Below are positions 49,261 to 61,300 of a DNA stretch of 64,000 nt, one piece after another; within the stretch, counting starts at the first letter, position 1, and each line of letters starts with the position of its first letter. The notes below the pieces were generated by a model that worked only from the letters and a program-made list of their open reading frames with translations, ran no database searches and had not been told where the DNA came from. Both the position numbers and the translations under genes were made by a program. The stretch lies in NCBI GenBank assembly GCA_963995525.1, contig OZ023206.1, positions 69,038,723-69,102,722 of the forward strand, written 5' to 3'. Origin of the DNA: Escarpia spicata. Lineage: Eukaryota; Annelida; Polychaeta; Sabellida; Siboglinidae.

Positions 49261-49269
49261 TTATGAGAG

Positions 49270-49272
49270 TAA

Positions 49273-49310
<38 letters not shown>

Positions 49311-49360
49311 ATTATATGTATATATATATGTGTGTGTGTGTGTATATATATATATACTAT
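49270..49360. repeat. Compound (TA)n(TG)n microsatellite
   Basis: TA runs interrupted by CATATA, ATTATATG and a TGTGTGTGTG block. Confidence 0.95.
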
Positions 49361-49544
49361 TTATATAAGAATTAAAGCTTTGTATCATACATACATCTAT
49401 ATAATTATTGTTTCAGATTGATCTGAATAATTGCTATGTAGACAGTTCACCTTGTGAGTGTCCACTCAGAATGTACGTGTGTCACCACGTAGCCGCTGCA
49501 TTGATGTACGGGTGGGTACATGTAAGAAATATGGAATGGTCAGC

Positions 49545-51200
49545 TCATATAGTAATAGTAGTAGTAAAAGCTTTATTTAATGATGGTGACCATGTCACGT
49601 TATATCGTGATTTTCAATGGGCCATCTCACACTACATTCTTATATCAACATTTACACAGCTTTTATAAAATATACAATTCACAACAATAACAATATAAAT
49701 AATAATAAATAAATTTAATAATAAATGATTAATATGACAATACAAATAAAACAACATCATGAATACATTTACCAGTTCTAGAAAGATTAAAGTCAATAAT
49801 AATAGTCAATACGATCAAGATGAATTAATTAAAACAATTCATCATTTAAAATAAATACTCATTCAGGTATATCAATTGAAAAGTTCAAACAATTGTATAC
49901 ATCCTTCTTGAGAAATTAAAAAAAGACTGTTTTAAAGGCCTCTACACTATTAGCATTCTGTATAGATTCCCGGATAGCGTCCCATAGTTTCGCACCCCTG
50001 TAAGCAAATGTGCGCTGGCCTATGGCCAGGTTGTACTTGTGAACACGAATGTTTGTGCAGCCGCGGGTGTGATCATCATGTACACTACTGTTTAATGTAA
50101 ATAGGTCTATAAGGTAGGCCGCATGATATTATACATTACTATGGCAGTGAAGTAACGTATGCGAACATCGATTGGCAACCATCCTAGAGAGCGAAATAGT
50201 GTCACTTTTGAAACTTGCCGCCGGTCTTTCACATTCAAAATTACACGTGCATACTGCTTCATCACCTTATGAACGTTCGACAGCAAAACGTGTCCGCAAC
50301 TACCCCATATGACGCAGCCGTAGTGAATCAACGGTTGCACCATCCCTGAGAAATACAGTTTCCTTGCACGTAGCGGCATTAAGCGTTTCACTTGGTTGAA
50401 CAAATACAACCGACTCCGCAGTTTGGAGCATAGGTTTGTCACATGTACATTCCAAGTTAGGTTACTGTCGACGTATAAGCCAAGTAATTTGTGGGTCTGA
50501 ACGGGTGTTACGATACAGTTGTTGCCATGTACGCATAAGTTCGGACTTGCACGTTGTAATTTCTGCCTGGTGCCAAGTATCATGCACTCTGTCTTATCGG
50601 CGTTTAGAATCATTCGATTTTCGTTTATCCAGTTGTACAGTGGTTTTGAGTGAGTTGTTAGTGACCGGTTTATGTCTGCAACACATTTGCCGGCCGTATA
50701 TAGTGTCGAGTCATCGGCATACATGTCAACCCGCGTGTTTGCTACTTCGAGAATGGCATCGTTCATGAAAATAATAAAAAAGCAAGGGTCCAAATATTGA
50801 GCCTTGCGGCACACCTATCGTTACCGGAAGATGGTCTGACAACACACTGTCATATTTCACGCGTTGGTAGCGTTCGCTAAGATAAGATCATGGCAACCAT
50901 ACAACTCCAGTTTGAGTAAAATCAGATCATGGTCAACCAAGTCAAAAGCCTTTCTCAGATCGACTAACATCATGCCACACAAGTTGCCTTTGTCAATGTT
51001 GCTCAGAAAACAGTCGGTCAGCTTAAGCAATACGGTTTCACATGACCGATTCTCTCAAAAGCCGGATTGCTCGTCTAGCAGTAATTTAAACTATGTAAGA
51101 TAGGCGTAGAAATGGTTGTGCACGTGTCGTTCCAGAAGTTTAGACATAATTGGCAAGACCGATATAAGTCTATAATTCATGACGTCATATACCTAGAGGT
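49545..51200 (-). mobile_element. L2/CR1-like LINE, RT nearly full but frameshifted
   Basis: The minus strand reads NYRLISVLPIMSKLLERHVH (about 51185), LLDEQSGF, LCGMMLVDLRKAFDLVDHDL, then frame 50814-50107 with FFIIFMNDAILEV, MYADDSTLY, NENRMILNADKTECMI, HKLLGLYVDSNLTWNVHV and PLIHYGCVIWGSCG. A frame break near 50110 precedes the C-terminal AYRGAKLWDAIRES and ANSVEAFKTVF. The 3' tail reaches TTACTACTACTATTAC near 49548. The ribosomal frame is broken near 50810 where the palm motif VPQGSI would stand. The 3' tail family recurs at 18838-18960. Confidence 0.85.
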
Positions 51201-51599
51201 CTGTTTTGAAATGATGGAGAAGCATGGTATTGTTATATCATTTGGCGAAAATAACTAAACTTTCCATGTACTCTCGGTGTTGTCTTAAACACTTTTAAAT
51301 AAACCTCTCTCAATTATTGATAATTTGTATATTATGTGAGTGCTAACAGATTTGGCAAAAGTGAATGTCATTAGATACTTACAATTAAGGCTAGATTGCC
51401 CGGAGGGCGGTACAGTTACAATGTTTTATGTAATATTCGTAAACAACAGCTATAGTCTGTTGTTTCCAGATATCGAAATGTCAGCAAGACAGACGTGATC
51501 TGTGGATGACTTAAAAATCGAAATCTCGGGCAGCAAAGGAGACCCAGCCCATCGGGAATTGTATCCACACCGAAGGCCGGGATACAGGTAATTATTGTT

Positions 51600-51614
51600 T
51601 TAATCCCCCCCCCC
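51600..51614. repeat. Poly-C run
   Basis: About twelve consecutive C residues. Simple repeat. Confidence 0.85.
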
Positions 51615-51973
51615 CAATGTAATAAGCTATTTGCAAATTAAAGATCTTTAAAATATGTCACAAAATACATTACATTAAGTATTAATACAAAACAAAAATG
51701 TAACAAGCTATTAGCAAATTAATGATCTTTAGAAGATGGCACAAATTACATTACATTAAGAATTAATAAAAATGCTTTCATGAGGTAATTCCACATTTAG
51801 GGCCTTGTCTCGCCCAGTTGTTGATGACGACAGGCAACGTATTTACTGTGGGTTATCCAAACTTGGACGGCACACAGGTATACACAATTAAGAATGTAGT
51901 ATACTGTTTGTTTCACAATGTGTTCACGCTATGCATTTTATTTGCATCGTACAACTTGAAATAAGGCTGTTTG

Positions 51974-51977
<4 letters not shown>

Positions 51978-52006
<29 letters not shown>
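51978..52006. repeat. (TA)n microsatellite
   Basis: TA run of about fourteen units. Simple repeat. Confidence 0.95.
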
Positions 52007-52008
<2 letters not shown>

Positions 52009-52099
52009 TCAAACAATTCCCCGGCTAAAATATTGTATGCGGCATTTGTAATATTTTGTTTCATCATAAACATTGAACATAACATTTCGTTCAATGTAT

Positions 52100-53224
52100 A
52101 TTTGTGGCATTAATCTATTTATAATAATAATAATAAGATAAATCCTATTGCGCCTAAATCCTTAGAAACCAAGCTCAGAGGTGCATCAAAACAAAAGGAT
52201 TGGTCAATCTCAAAATCCGTAAGTAGTATTCCAGTTGTCAACAGATGGGTCAAGGCGTTAGGGAGCTACGGTGGATAAGCAAGGTTGTAAAGATAATTTT
52301 TTTAATGACGACGGAATTTTTTAATATTTTCAACTAACAACTTCATAAGTTTTCTTTTTGTAACATTTCACAGGTTTAAATAATTAAGAATGTAGTATAA
52401 CGTTTGTTTCAGTGTTTGCATGTTATGCATTTTATTTGCATTGTACATATTGAAATAAGGCTGTTTTTCATATAGTAATCAAACAGTTGTCCTTGCTAAT
52501 AAATATACTATGCAGTATTTGTGATATTTATTGTTTTATCCTAAACATTGATCACACTATGTTGTCCAATGCATATTAAGTATCTATGGTATTAATATGG
52601 TTATCACTTCACACTAACAACTTAATAATTTAACTTTCAATAACATTATATTAAATTTGATTGATTTAATGTATTATATACAGGCCTGCACTACATACAA
52701 GATTGTGTGGTTACAAGCTATCAGGAGTTGTTGTCTCAACATACAATCCCGCCATTCAGGCATTCAGCAAAAGAAATCACTTAAATGTCACTGGACTTCA
52801 GTTTTTATTATGTAGGCACAGTCTGTACATTTTATTGCAGTTATATGTATTATGATGACTTTGGAATTTGCAGTTGTTGTCATTGAGATATATTAATTTT
52901 TCTTATGCTTGCCGCCTAAAGTTTTGATTGTAACACTAACCTACATACAGTGGACTTGTGGTATACATTCAAATTGTGTAGGTACACAGTATTGACTTGT
53001 AGCTGTTGTAATGCACACCATGCACTGAGAACATTTCACATGCTTAACTCACTATGTCCTTAGTTGAGGTTGTAGACAGTGTTTAGTAATCATAACCATC
53101 TTCCAGTTCATCCTCAGCTACACTTTCATCATTGCCAGCACACTTCTGACTGTAACATTAACCTACTTACAATGAACTTGTTGTAGACATTCAAATTATA
53201 CAGGTACATCCTCAGCTACACTTT
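52100..53224. repeat. AT-rich stretch with short direct repeats
   Basis: A segment CCTCAGCTACACTTTCATCA occurs at about 53109 and 53211. A segment with TAACATTAACCTAC, ACTTGTGGTATACATTCAAA and a T(A/G)TAGGTACA end occurs near 52930 and, with changes, near 53150. The 53.2-kb repeats overlap the 3' end of the Cys-rich family pseudogene. The more distal part, 52100-52900, shows variants of AATTAAGAATGTAGTATA also seen at 51888. No gene. Confidence 0.5.
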
Positions 53225-53840
53225 CATCATTGTCAGCACTAGACACCTGATTGTCACAATCTTGGATTCTGCACATATCAGTACATCTGAATCCATTTGA
53301 CAAGCAAACACACTTTGGCATTTCACGCTTTCTGGGACAAATGCATGCTAGTAGATCCAGTCCGGCCTTGGGTGCTGGCTGACCTTTATTCTGTGTACAA
53401 TCAGTTTCTCAGTCCCATCTTCTCTGTCCAAATACCAGCCTCTGCCAATTGGATTCGGAGTCCTTGGGTCCTGCTCCAAACATCTTCTCCATATTGCAGT
53501 CTGGTAGTTGGCGCGTTGTGCATGTTTCAACAAGCAGTCTCTGCGTGATGGCAGTTGGTGACTCTTTATCTCACTTTTCTTTGCACAGAACAGGTGGTAT
53601 CTCAGATCACTGACGTTCATAGCAGAAGATTTTAGAGCGTAAAGAAGGCATGTAAATAGTATAGTTTGTCCATGGGATCTGGAGAGAGATCCCATTCCTG
53701 GCCCAGCATCCTGAATGAGTCCTGTGATTCTTTGTAGCTAGTCAATAGTTTCAGAGTATTTGTCTTACCTTTTCTAGCAAATGCACTGACAGTGTCACAG
53801 AGTGGAAATTCAATTAAAAATGACCTGTTACACATACAAC
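53225..53840 (-). pseudogene. Uncharacterised Cys-rich multicopy family, C-terminal part (member G3)
   Basis: The minus strand reads FPLCDTVSAFARKGKTNTLK (the family GCDTTS / GKK motif, with G and T changed), then WDLSPDPMDKLY, LRYHLFCAKKSEIKSHQLPS, LLKHAQRANYQTAIWRRCLE, GRGWYLDREDG, and a Cys-rich tail with CICPRKREMPKCVCLSNGF and CTDMC. Frame changes occur near 53640 and 53370. Proteins of this build are multicopy and uncharacterised in cnidarians, molluscs and other invertebrates; their Cys tail resembles CXC-type zinc-binding motifs. Weaker, stop-rich traces may extend to 54350. Function is unknown, and a link with a mobile element is possible. Confidence 0.65.
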
Positions 53841-54349
53841 GAGACAGTCGTCAGAGCGGCAATTTACACAACTCATTCGTCATTGTCTTGCAATCGCAAT
53901 CTATACGGAACATGTACCGCCTGTGCACAAAACTGACTGGCAGGCCAACAAGTGAAGTTATCGCATTTCGATATTGTTACATATGCCAGTATATATATGT
54001 GTGCATATATTTACATAATTTGTAGTTGTTTAAATGCTGTTTGGAAGATAAAAGTATCCTTACTCTTATCAATGTATTCGATGGTGGCAATTCGCTCCAA
54101 TGCAATCCATGGTCAAATGGTTTCCTCATCGGATCGATAAAGGCTGTGCTGCCACACATGACATGAACGTTTGGCCAGACCATCGTCATCTTTAATGGAT
54201 TTCTCAGTACACTCACCAAACACGTGACATCCCAGCAATAAGCATTCACCAGTGAAGCTCGTCCGCCGTTGAATATCCTCTGCAGCAGTTTGCGACGAAG
54301 CCTGTTTCAGAATTTGGGTAGACACACTGCTTGGTGAGACTTGCATTAA

Positions 54350-54995
54350 TTGCTACGCAGCTAGTTTAGCGGCAAGCAGAGGTCCCAAGAAGGGTTCGAG
54401 CGGGAGTTCGTGTTCGGAGCGGGTTCGTAAAAATAAGGTTAGTCCGAATCCCCCCAAAATGATCGTATCTGAAGGTTTTAATTCTGTGAAAATTTTATTG
54501 AACAGTTAAAAGTAATCACAGATTGCTAAGTAGCTGGTTTAGCGGGAAGACGGAGGAGGGTAGGGTTCCAAGAGATGGGAGTCGTTTTTTGGGGGTAGTT
54601 CGTAAACATGGGATTAATCAGAACCCCCGCCCAAACATGTACGATATTTACAAGTTTTAATTCTGTACACATTTCACGGAACAACTAACAGTAATTATTA
54701 ATTGTTGTGCAGCTAGTTTAATGGGAGAACGGAGGTGGGTATGAAGGGTACAAACGATCGTTTTTGGACGGGATTAATCCGAACCTCCCAAACAAAAGGT
54801 TTCGTATTTGGTTTTTAATTTAATTCTGAACAGATTTCACAGAACAACTAAAAGTAATTATTGATTGCCATGCAGCTGGTTTAGCGGGAAAACGGAGGTA
54901 GGGTGAGGGTATAGGCGAAGGTCCGAGGGGGGGTTCGTTTTTGAAGGGGGTTCGTAAAAAGAGGGGTTTGGACGAATCCTCCAACCCCCTGGTTA
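54350..54995. repeat. ~170-bp satellite-like tandem repeat, about 3.8 units
   Basis: Units begin near GCAGCTAGTTTAGCGG at about 54352, 54523, 54702 and 54864, with spacings of 171, 179 and 162 bases. Each continues with a G-rich segment ending GTTCGTAAA or an equivalent, then TTTTAATTCTG and AACAACTAA-like segments. No coding potential. Confidence 0.85.
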
Positions 54996-54997
54996 CG

Positions 54998-55185
54998 GGC
55001 CTGGTCTTATATAGCGCGGTATCCAGTCTCCAAGACTGCTCAAAGCGCTTTACACTACTCTGTGGCAGACCTGTTGAATCGAACAACATCCCGACTTCAC
55101 TAGGAAGCATCCAGCCACGCGGCAATTAATGCATGACGATTATTCGTACACAAATATCCACCTCTGTCTACAGCCAGAGTACGCT
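54998..55185 (-). mobile_element. Truncated SINE of the same family
   Basis: The minus strand shows the SINE body and tail (CTGGCTGTAGACAGAGGTGG, CAGGTCTGCCACAGAGTAGT, GTGTAAAGCGCTTTGAGCAG, CGCTATATAAGACC) without the tRNA head. It is 5'-truncated compared with 46405-46725 and 61747-62060. Confidence 0.8.
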
Positions 55186-55860
55186 GCTCTAGTCACTGAA
55201 TCATTGCGCTCCACAACTGATTGGATTGTAGTTGTCCAAGTACTTAGGGAAATTGTAGGTGTCGTTTGGAATGGGCAAGAAGTTCAGATATATTTCCATT
55301 CACGACTTCTGCAACACCATGTCTCTCGCCAAGGCACACGCTCTCCCTGCATTGCATGTCCTGATAACACGTTCTTCTTTTTCGGCACGGGGAAGAAATC
55401 AGGGTATGGAAAGTGGAGCATAATGCCAGAGCTCGCAACCGTGTTACGCCACCTGATGGAGAGGCCTCCCACACGTCATCTCGGTATACTCTGTGTTCTG
55501 CTCTTTGGTGGAAGTCAACCAAGCACGCCAGCAGATATTCGCGCAGTTGTCTCGCCGGTTCGAATACCTGCCACCGACCAAGCCAATGCGTGTGTGGGCA
55601 ATCTCTCGTGGCCGAATATGTCTTGCCGAGCCCAGTTTCTATGGGGTGGATTGAGTATGGATCTGGTTGGGTGCCTTTCTGGATTCTCCTCTCTCGAGCA
55701 GCTAAAACCCTGAAAGTTTCGGATGGTCAGTTGCGGATGCACTACAAGCTGTACAGGAAGGGCTCCTGCTATAAGTGTGCACGGCCAGAGGCAAATGTGG
55801 AGTAAGCTGTTACGGTCGCCCCGGTGCTCCTCCGACACCAACTCCCAACTAACACCATAC
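55186..55860 (+). pseudogene. Uncharacterised Cys-rich family, C-terminal half (member G0, plus strand)
   Basis: The frames show CPDNTFFFFGTGKKSGYGKW (the GCDTTS / GKK motif), MPELATVLRHLMERP, then after shifts LPSPVSMGWIEYGSGWVPFW, and a Cys-containing tail (CYKCARPEANV). Frame changes near 55480 and 55640 break it. The last part, from 55608, belongs to the left arm of the inverted duplication and is matched on the minus strand at 59756-60034 (member G1). Confidence 0.65.
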
Positions 55861-57072
55861 TGCTGTACTTAATTGAGTCATGTCGTATATAATGTTGCTC
55901 CACAAGAACAGTGACAGGAAATATTTATTTGTCCAAAAATGCACAACAGAACAACATAGTAATTGTAACAAATCATACAATATATTGTAATCGAGTAGAC
56001 GTGAAAACAAAACGTGGTAAGTATATAAAGTATGGTAGAAAAATAAAAGATTGTCATAATATGGGACGGGAGACTCCTACTAAAACTAAATGCAGTCGCT
56101 GTCGTAGGAGCCACACCTGATATAATTGTTCTACCTATAGACATGATTGACTTTGCCCACCAACAATTTAATAGTGGGCTTCCTATGTTAAAAATATTGT
56201 TTCTTATACTGCTTTCTGTTATTTCGGGTTGCAATACCATTAATAAATAGTGTGGTTGATCTCAAAATGTGCGCCATTGAATGCTGATATTGGTAGTCTT
56301 GTGACACGATTATTCTCTTAATCACAGATAACGCTATATGATATCACGGCAATAATTTGTACTGAACATGACGTATTTGATACAAATAACACGATTAATA
56401 ACGTTTTGACTTTGCTAGGCAACATCGAACATGACATGTGTTCATGTTGTTGTTGACATTCCAAAATGTCGGGGCTCTACATTGTTGTCTACATTGTAAA
56501 CGGCGGAACGGGCCTTCAATTTCATGGTGATTGAAACTGGGTATTCAAAATATACATATGAATGTATGTAAACACACTACAGAGGTGCCATCTGCTGGAC
56601 CAACCGAGAGAACGCACGCGAAGACGCTCGAACGTAAGTAGGCTTGCATAAAGGTACTTTCACGTTTTATGTAGGCGCCCACGCTTCAATTAAATAATTT
56701 ATATTTAGTCAAATCGATGTTAACACATTGTCTTATGATATCGTATTGACAAAAATAGCAACACCGCACTAGTATTTATACATATTTGCAAAGTATAATC
56801 AAAAAATGAGCGATAATAAAGAGTTATCGAATATGGGGTTCGGGTTTTGCGCAATGTCGTCACGCTGAACGGTTGCACGTAATAGTATAATATAAAGTAA
56901 TAATATATGTATATAATAATTGATAGCATATATACAACATTTATATAAAAATATTTGTTGTTTTTTAGATGATCTCGTTGTTGCGTGAAGCATGACAGAA
57001 CCAGAAACGGATTCCTGTGTGTTCTGCCAGGAATCCCTAAGTAATGGCCATGCAACAGTATCCATTCGCGAA
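55608..57072 (+). repeat. Left arm of a large inverted duplication
   Basis: From TCTTGCCGAGCCCAG to CAACAGTATCC. The complement lies at 58262-60020. The arm holds the tail of family member G0, a non-coding interval (55860-56990) and the first codons of a next family member at 56992. Similarity is high over the non-coding interval, so the duplication is probably younger than the decay of the genes. Confidence 0.9.
56992..57072 (+). pseudogene. N-terminal codons of a Cys-rich family member
   Basis: MTEPETDSCVFCQESLSNGH, preceded by a splice-acceptor-like TTGTTTTTTAG at 56966-56968. The same N-terminus opens member G2 on the other strand at 58345. Here the sequence leaves the family frame at the inversion boundary and stops at 57186. 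Confidence 0.6.
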
Positions 57073-57139
57073 TCTTTGTGTTGTAGTTTGGTATGTCAGT
57101 GCCTTGATCTACAACCGCATTCTGTCCAAACCGTTTTAT

Positions 57140-58345
57140 CTATTTGTACGAACTGCAGAATCCGTGATAGTGAAGCGAGTCAATGAGAAAACGAGATGCA
57201 AAATGATGGTGTAATTGCACTGGTAATGCAATCTGAAATTGGGCAAACAACACCCGGGGTCGCGCTGCTTGCATGATGGCTTGTCCAATGAATGCTACCT
57301 TTACACCAACACCTCTTCCCTTCACGATTCCTTCAAGCAACATCTTCAAACTAGAAGGTAAGTAGCTGAGACAAGCTTCTTCAGATTCGATTTCATTTGA
57401 CGCTGGGTACGATTCACATGATGTGTCTACTGCCTTGATGTCCTCCCGGATGAACTTTGCAGCAGCAGCCTGCATTATGCGATTTCTCTCGCTCTTTGGA
57501 TCATCCGATTGTCTAGCATGAAATGCAAGCAGTACATGTTCAGCCGTCTACCGCATAGTCACCACATTTGATATGTGATTTATAGTAGTGATAATCACTT
57601 GGTCACCAAAATGTTCCCGCAGTCTAGCCTTCATATATTCTGCAGAATATGGCTCAGTGTTAGATCCCGTCAGGTACTCGGCCAGTTTGTTAACTAGATC
57701 TGATACAGTTGTTTGTTCATCGTCGTTATCTTGCAGACGTTGAATGACTTGAAGAAATGCTTCAGCTTTGACTTCACAGACAGGACGGCTTGTGTTGATT
57801 TGCTTGGTCTCTCAACTTTAAACTTTTTTTGGACGTCTTCATCATGCACAAACATTTGAGGGACAACTTTTCCAGTGAGGAAGTTGACGCTGCATGTTTG
57901 GTGACATACAGCGTCAGCTGTAGGCAGATCACGATCAGCCCAGGCGTCTCTTCTCTCCAGCAATGTTTCCTTGCATTATCTTGTAGCCACAGTATACACA
58001 TCTCCTTGTCTTTTCCTTCTGTCAAAACATACTGTCGTCCCACAGAATAAGCAATCAGTTTTGAAGTTAAACATCTGCTCTGCTGATCGGAGCAACGGAG
58101 TCTGGAGACTTTGTCCGGGTTTCTCATAATATCTAATGGATTGCGCAATTTTCGTCGGATTGCAGTACGAATATCGGCATTCCTGGTGCACCACTTGTCC
58201 GGGAGCAATCTCAATGGAGTCGTCTACGTTGTCTGCTAGCTTTATTGTTGCCTTGGCTACCCTTCTCGCGAAGGGATACTGTTGCATGGCCATTACTTAT
58301 GGGTTCCTGGCAGAACACACAGGAATCCGTTTCTGGTTCTGTCAT
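57140..58345 (-). pseudogene. Uncharacterised Cys-rich family, N-terminal half (member G2)
   Basis: The minus strand starts MTEPETDSCVFCQ at 58345, then with frame changes reads VVHQECRYSYCNPTKIAQSI, FKTDCLFCGTTVCF, and farther on DLVNKLAEYLTGSNTEPYSA, EYMKARLREHFGDQVIITTI, HVLLAFHARQSDDPKSERNR, IMQAAAAKFIREDIKAVDTS and a hydrophobic C-terminal part (57475-57140). Paired cysteines at the start suggest a zinc-binding N-terminus. At least four frameshifts and one stop make it non-functional. It fills the spacer between the inverted arms. Confidence 0.65.
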
Positions 58346-60020
58346 GCTTCAAGCAACAACGAGAACATCTGAAAAACAACAAATATATTTATATAAATGT
58401 TGTATATATGTTATCAATTATTATATTATTATTACTTTATATTGTACTATTACATGCAACCGTTCAGCGTGACGACATTGCGCAAAATCCGGAACCCATA
58501 TACGATAACCCTTTATTATCGCTCACTTTTTGATTATACTTTGCAAATATGTATGAATACTAGTGCGGTGTTGCTGTTTGGTAATATTATATCATGAGAG
58601 AATGTGTTAACATCGATTTGACTAAATATAAATTATTTAATTGAAGCGTGGGCGCCTACATAAAACGTGAAAGTACCGTTATGCAAGCCTACTTACGTTC
58701 GAGCGTCTTCGCGTGCGTTGTCTGGGTTGGTCCAGCAGATGGCACCTCTGTAGTGTGTTTACATACATTCATATGTATATTATGAATACCCAGTTTCAAT
58801 CACCATGAAATTGAATAGACGCTATATCGAATATTAGCAAAATATGCATTTTTAAATATAGGTATTAATGCTGTTTAACATGAGGTGAATGGGGAATGTT
58901 GATTCCTCGTTTTAAGTCACTTCCCCAATTTTCATCGCTGAAGACTTTTAATATGTTATATAGTTACCTTTAAGTTTGATGTAACCAAAACAGTTGAAAT
59001 TGCTTTCTTGCATTTGTTCCAGGTCCAACCATAAACGTTCTGGACTATTGCCCTTGTAACCAATCACGAGCCCGCTGGGCGTGGCTTAAAAGCGCCTGTT
59101 AGCTTTTCATAAGTGAATCGCAAAGGCCCATTCCGCCGTTTACAATATCGACAGAGCCCCGACATTTTGGAATGTCAACAACAACATGAACACATGTCAT
59201 GTTCGATGTTGTCTAGCAAAGTCAAGACGTTATTAATCGTGTTATTTGTATCAAATACGTCATGTTCAGTACAAATTATTGCCGTGCTATCATAGCGTTA
59301 TCTGTGATTAAGAATAATCGTGTCACAAGACTACCAACATCAGCATTCAATGGCGCACATTTTGAGATCAACCACACGTTTATTAATGGTAATGCAACCC
59401 GAAATAACAGAAAGCAGTATAAGAAACGCTCTTTTTAACATAGGAAGCCCACTATTAAATTGTTGGTGGGCAAAGTCAATCATGTCTATAGGTAGAACAA
59501 TTATATCAGGTGTGGCTCCTACGACAGCGACTGCATTTAGTCTTAGTAGGAGTCTCCCGTCGCATATTATGACAATCTTTTATTTTTTTACCATACTTTA
59601 TATACTTACCACGTTTTGTTTTCACGTCTACTCGATTACAATATATTGTATGATTTGTTACAATTACTCTGTTGTTCTGTTGTGTGCATTTTTGGACAAA
59701 TAAATATTTCCTGTCACTGTTCTTGTGGAGCAACATTATATACGACATGACTCAATTAAGTACAGCAGTATGGTGTTAGTTGGGAGTTGGTGTCGGAGGA
59801 GCACCGGGGCGACCGTAACAGCTTACTCCACATTTGCCTCTGGCCGTGCACACTTATAGCAGGAGCCCTTCCTGTACAGCTTGTAGTGCATCCGCAACTG
59901 ACCAGTTCTTTCAGGGTTTTAGCTACTCGGGGGAGGGGAATCCAGAAAGGCACGCAACCATATCCAAACTCAACCCACCTCCTAGAAACTGGGCTCGGCA
60001 AGACATTCTTATCGCAAGTT
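58262..60020 (-). repeat. Right arm of the large inverted duplication
   Basis: Complement of 55608-57072. It carries an extra segment of about 306 bp (58816-59121) between GGGCCTTT and CAATTTCATGG, absent from the left arm. The spacer between the arms is 57073-58261 (about 1.19 kb). Confidence 0.9.
58816..59121. other. Indel between the inverted arms
   Basis: Present only in the right arm. It has no clear inverted ends or target duplication, and its ends share a CAATTT/ATTCAA-type context with the left arm. It may be an insertion in the right arm or a deletion from the left. Confidence 0.65.
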
Positions 60021-60930
60021 GTAATAACGACCATCCTGTCGTAGAAGGCGGACTGGGGGCGACCAGTCCTGATAGATACTGGAATAAGTCTTACCTTATC
60101 GGTTTCGTTGCGCAGAAAAGCTGTTCCAGTTCATCAGTATTTTCCCATTACTATAACTTGGTACTCGCTGTTGGATTCCTGCTTCTCTTTTCTCTCTGGC
60201 TAGCTGATAGATTACCGGCGTAAGATGACATCAACACGTCTAGCCGTGGCCAGTGTACGGAATCACCTTTTTCTCAGCATAATCGCAGAATGTGTTGATG
60301 TTTCTCTCCGGTCTCAGGACAAGCACCATACCGACACCATAAATCAGTTTCGCGTCAGCCTCATCGAAGTTGGATGGCGAGTCTGTTTGCAAGCATGGCA
60401 GCAGATCGGACTTTTGGCCACTACGCAGACTGCCGTGTTTTAATAAGGACGGTTGGCCATCAGCATTCTCGACTTCAAACAGGTGGTATTGCCTTCCTTG
60501 ACGTGTACCGTGGTGCAAAGCTGTCCTAGTAGGTGCAGGTCTTCTTTTGTGTTATCGACAGGTTTGCCTTCAGATTTTGTTTTGATTGCTGGGAAGGGGG
60601 GTTTTGTTCGTCTTGATTAGTTCAATGAGGGCGATTGCTTGAGACTGTACGCGCTCCTTCACAAAGCTGAATGCTGTTTCTTTCCTTCATCATGGGCGCC
60701 ATGATACTTTGGGCCTCTGATGTGACTTCTTTGTTGTCGAAATGCTGACCTCATCGCTGTCAAAATCAAAAAGGTTCCCAGTCTCTTGGAATGCTGCGAC
60801 GACTGCCACGGTATGTGCTGCTGACATCTTCTGGACACTTGGACGGGTCATGATGCTTGGGAACAAAGCCATTGCTTGAAGGCGTGCCAACCTCAAACTC
60901 CGCGACGAATCGTGCAACTGTCACATATCT
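59756..60930 (-). pseudogene. Uncharacterised Cys-rich family, middle and C-terminal part (member G1)
   Basis: The minus strand shows FQETGNLFDFDSDEVSISTT near 60800 (a family segment of the type E-x-G-N-x-F...D), GTRQGRQYHLFEVENADG and NFDEADAKLIYGVGMVLVLR (60518-60243), then LPSPVSRRWVEFGYGCVPFW and the Cys-rich ELVSCGCTTSCTGR (60034-59756). Stops and shifts separate the pieces. Its tail is the partner of G0 in the left arm. Confidence 0.6.
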
Positions 60931-60954
60931 GTATGTGACGACGCATTCATCTTT

Positions 60955-61300
60955 CAGATTGACACGAACTCCCAACTACCACCATACTATTATACTGGAT
61001 TGGGTCATTTCGAATCTAAAATTGTTCCACCCTCGATATTATTGAATTTGCCCACCCCTAATTCAATGGCCTTCCTATGTTAAAAAAAGGATAGTTCCTG
61101 ATACCGTTTCCGTAATTTTGGGTTGCATTGCCTTTACAAAACCTGTGTTTATTCTCAAAATGTGCGCCTTTGAAGCGGATGTTGATAAACTTGACTCTAG
61201 ATTTGATTCTAACATGATCGGTTCGAAATTTATTAAAAACATAAGGATCGTGCGGCAATTAGAGGTAATCAGTTTGACCTTCTGGACTTGAACTTGACAT
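60955..61300 (+). repeat. Diverged third copy of the arm's non-coding segment
   Basis: The segment from ACACGAACTCCCAACTACCA to CAAAATGTGCGCC matches 55838-56280 with many changes, in the same orientation as the left arm. It abuts the start of member G1 directly, marking another rearrangement point near 60955. Confidence 0.7.
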
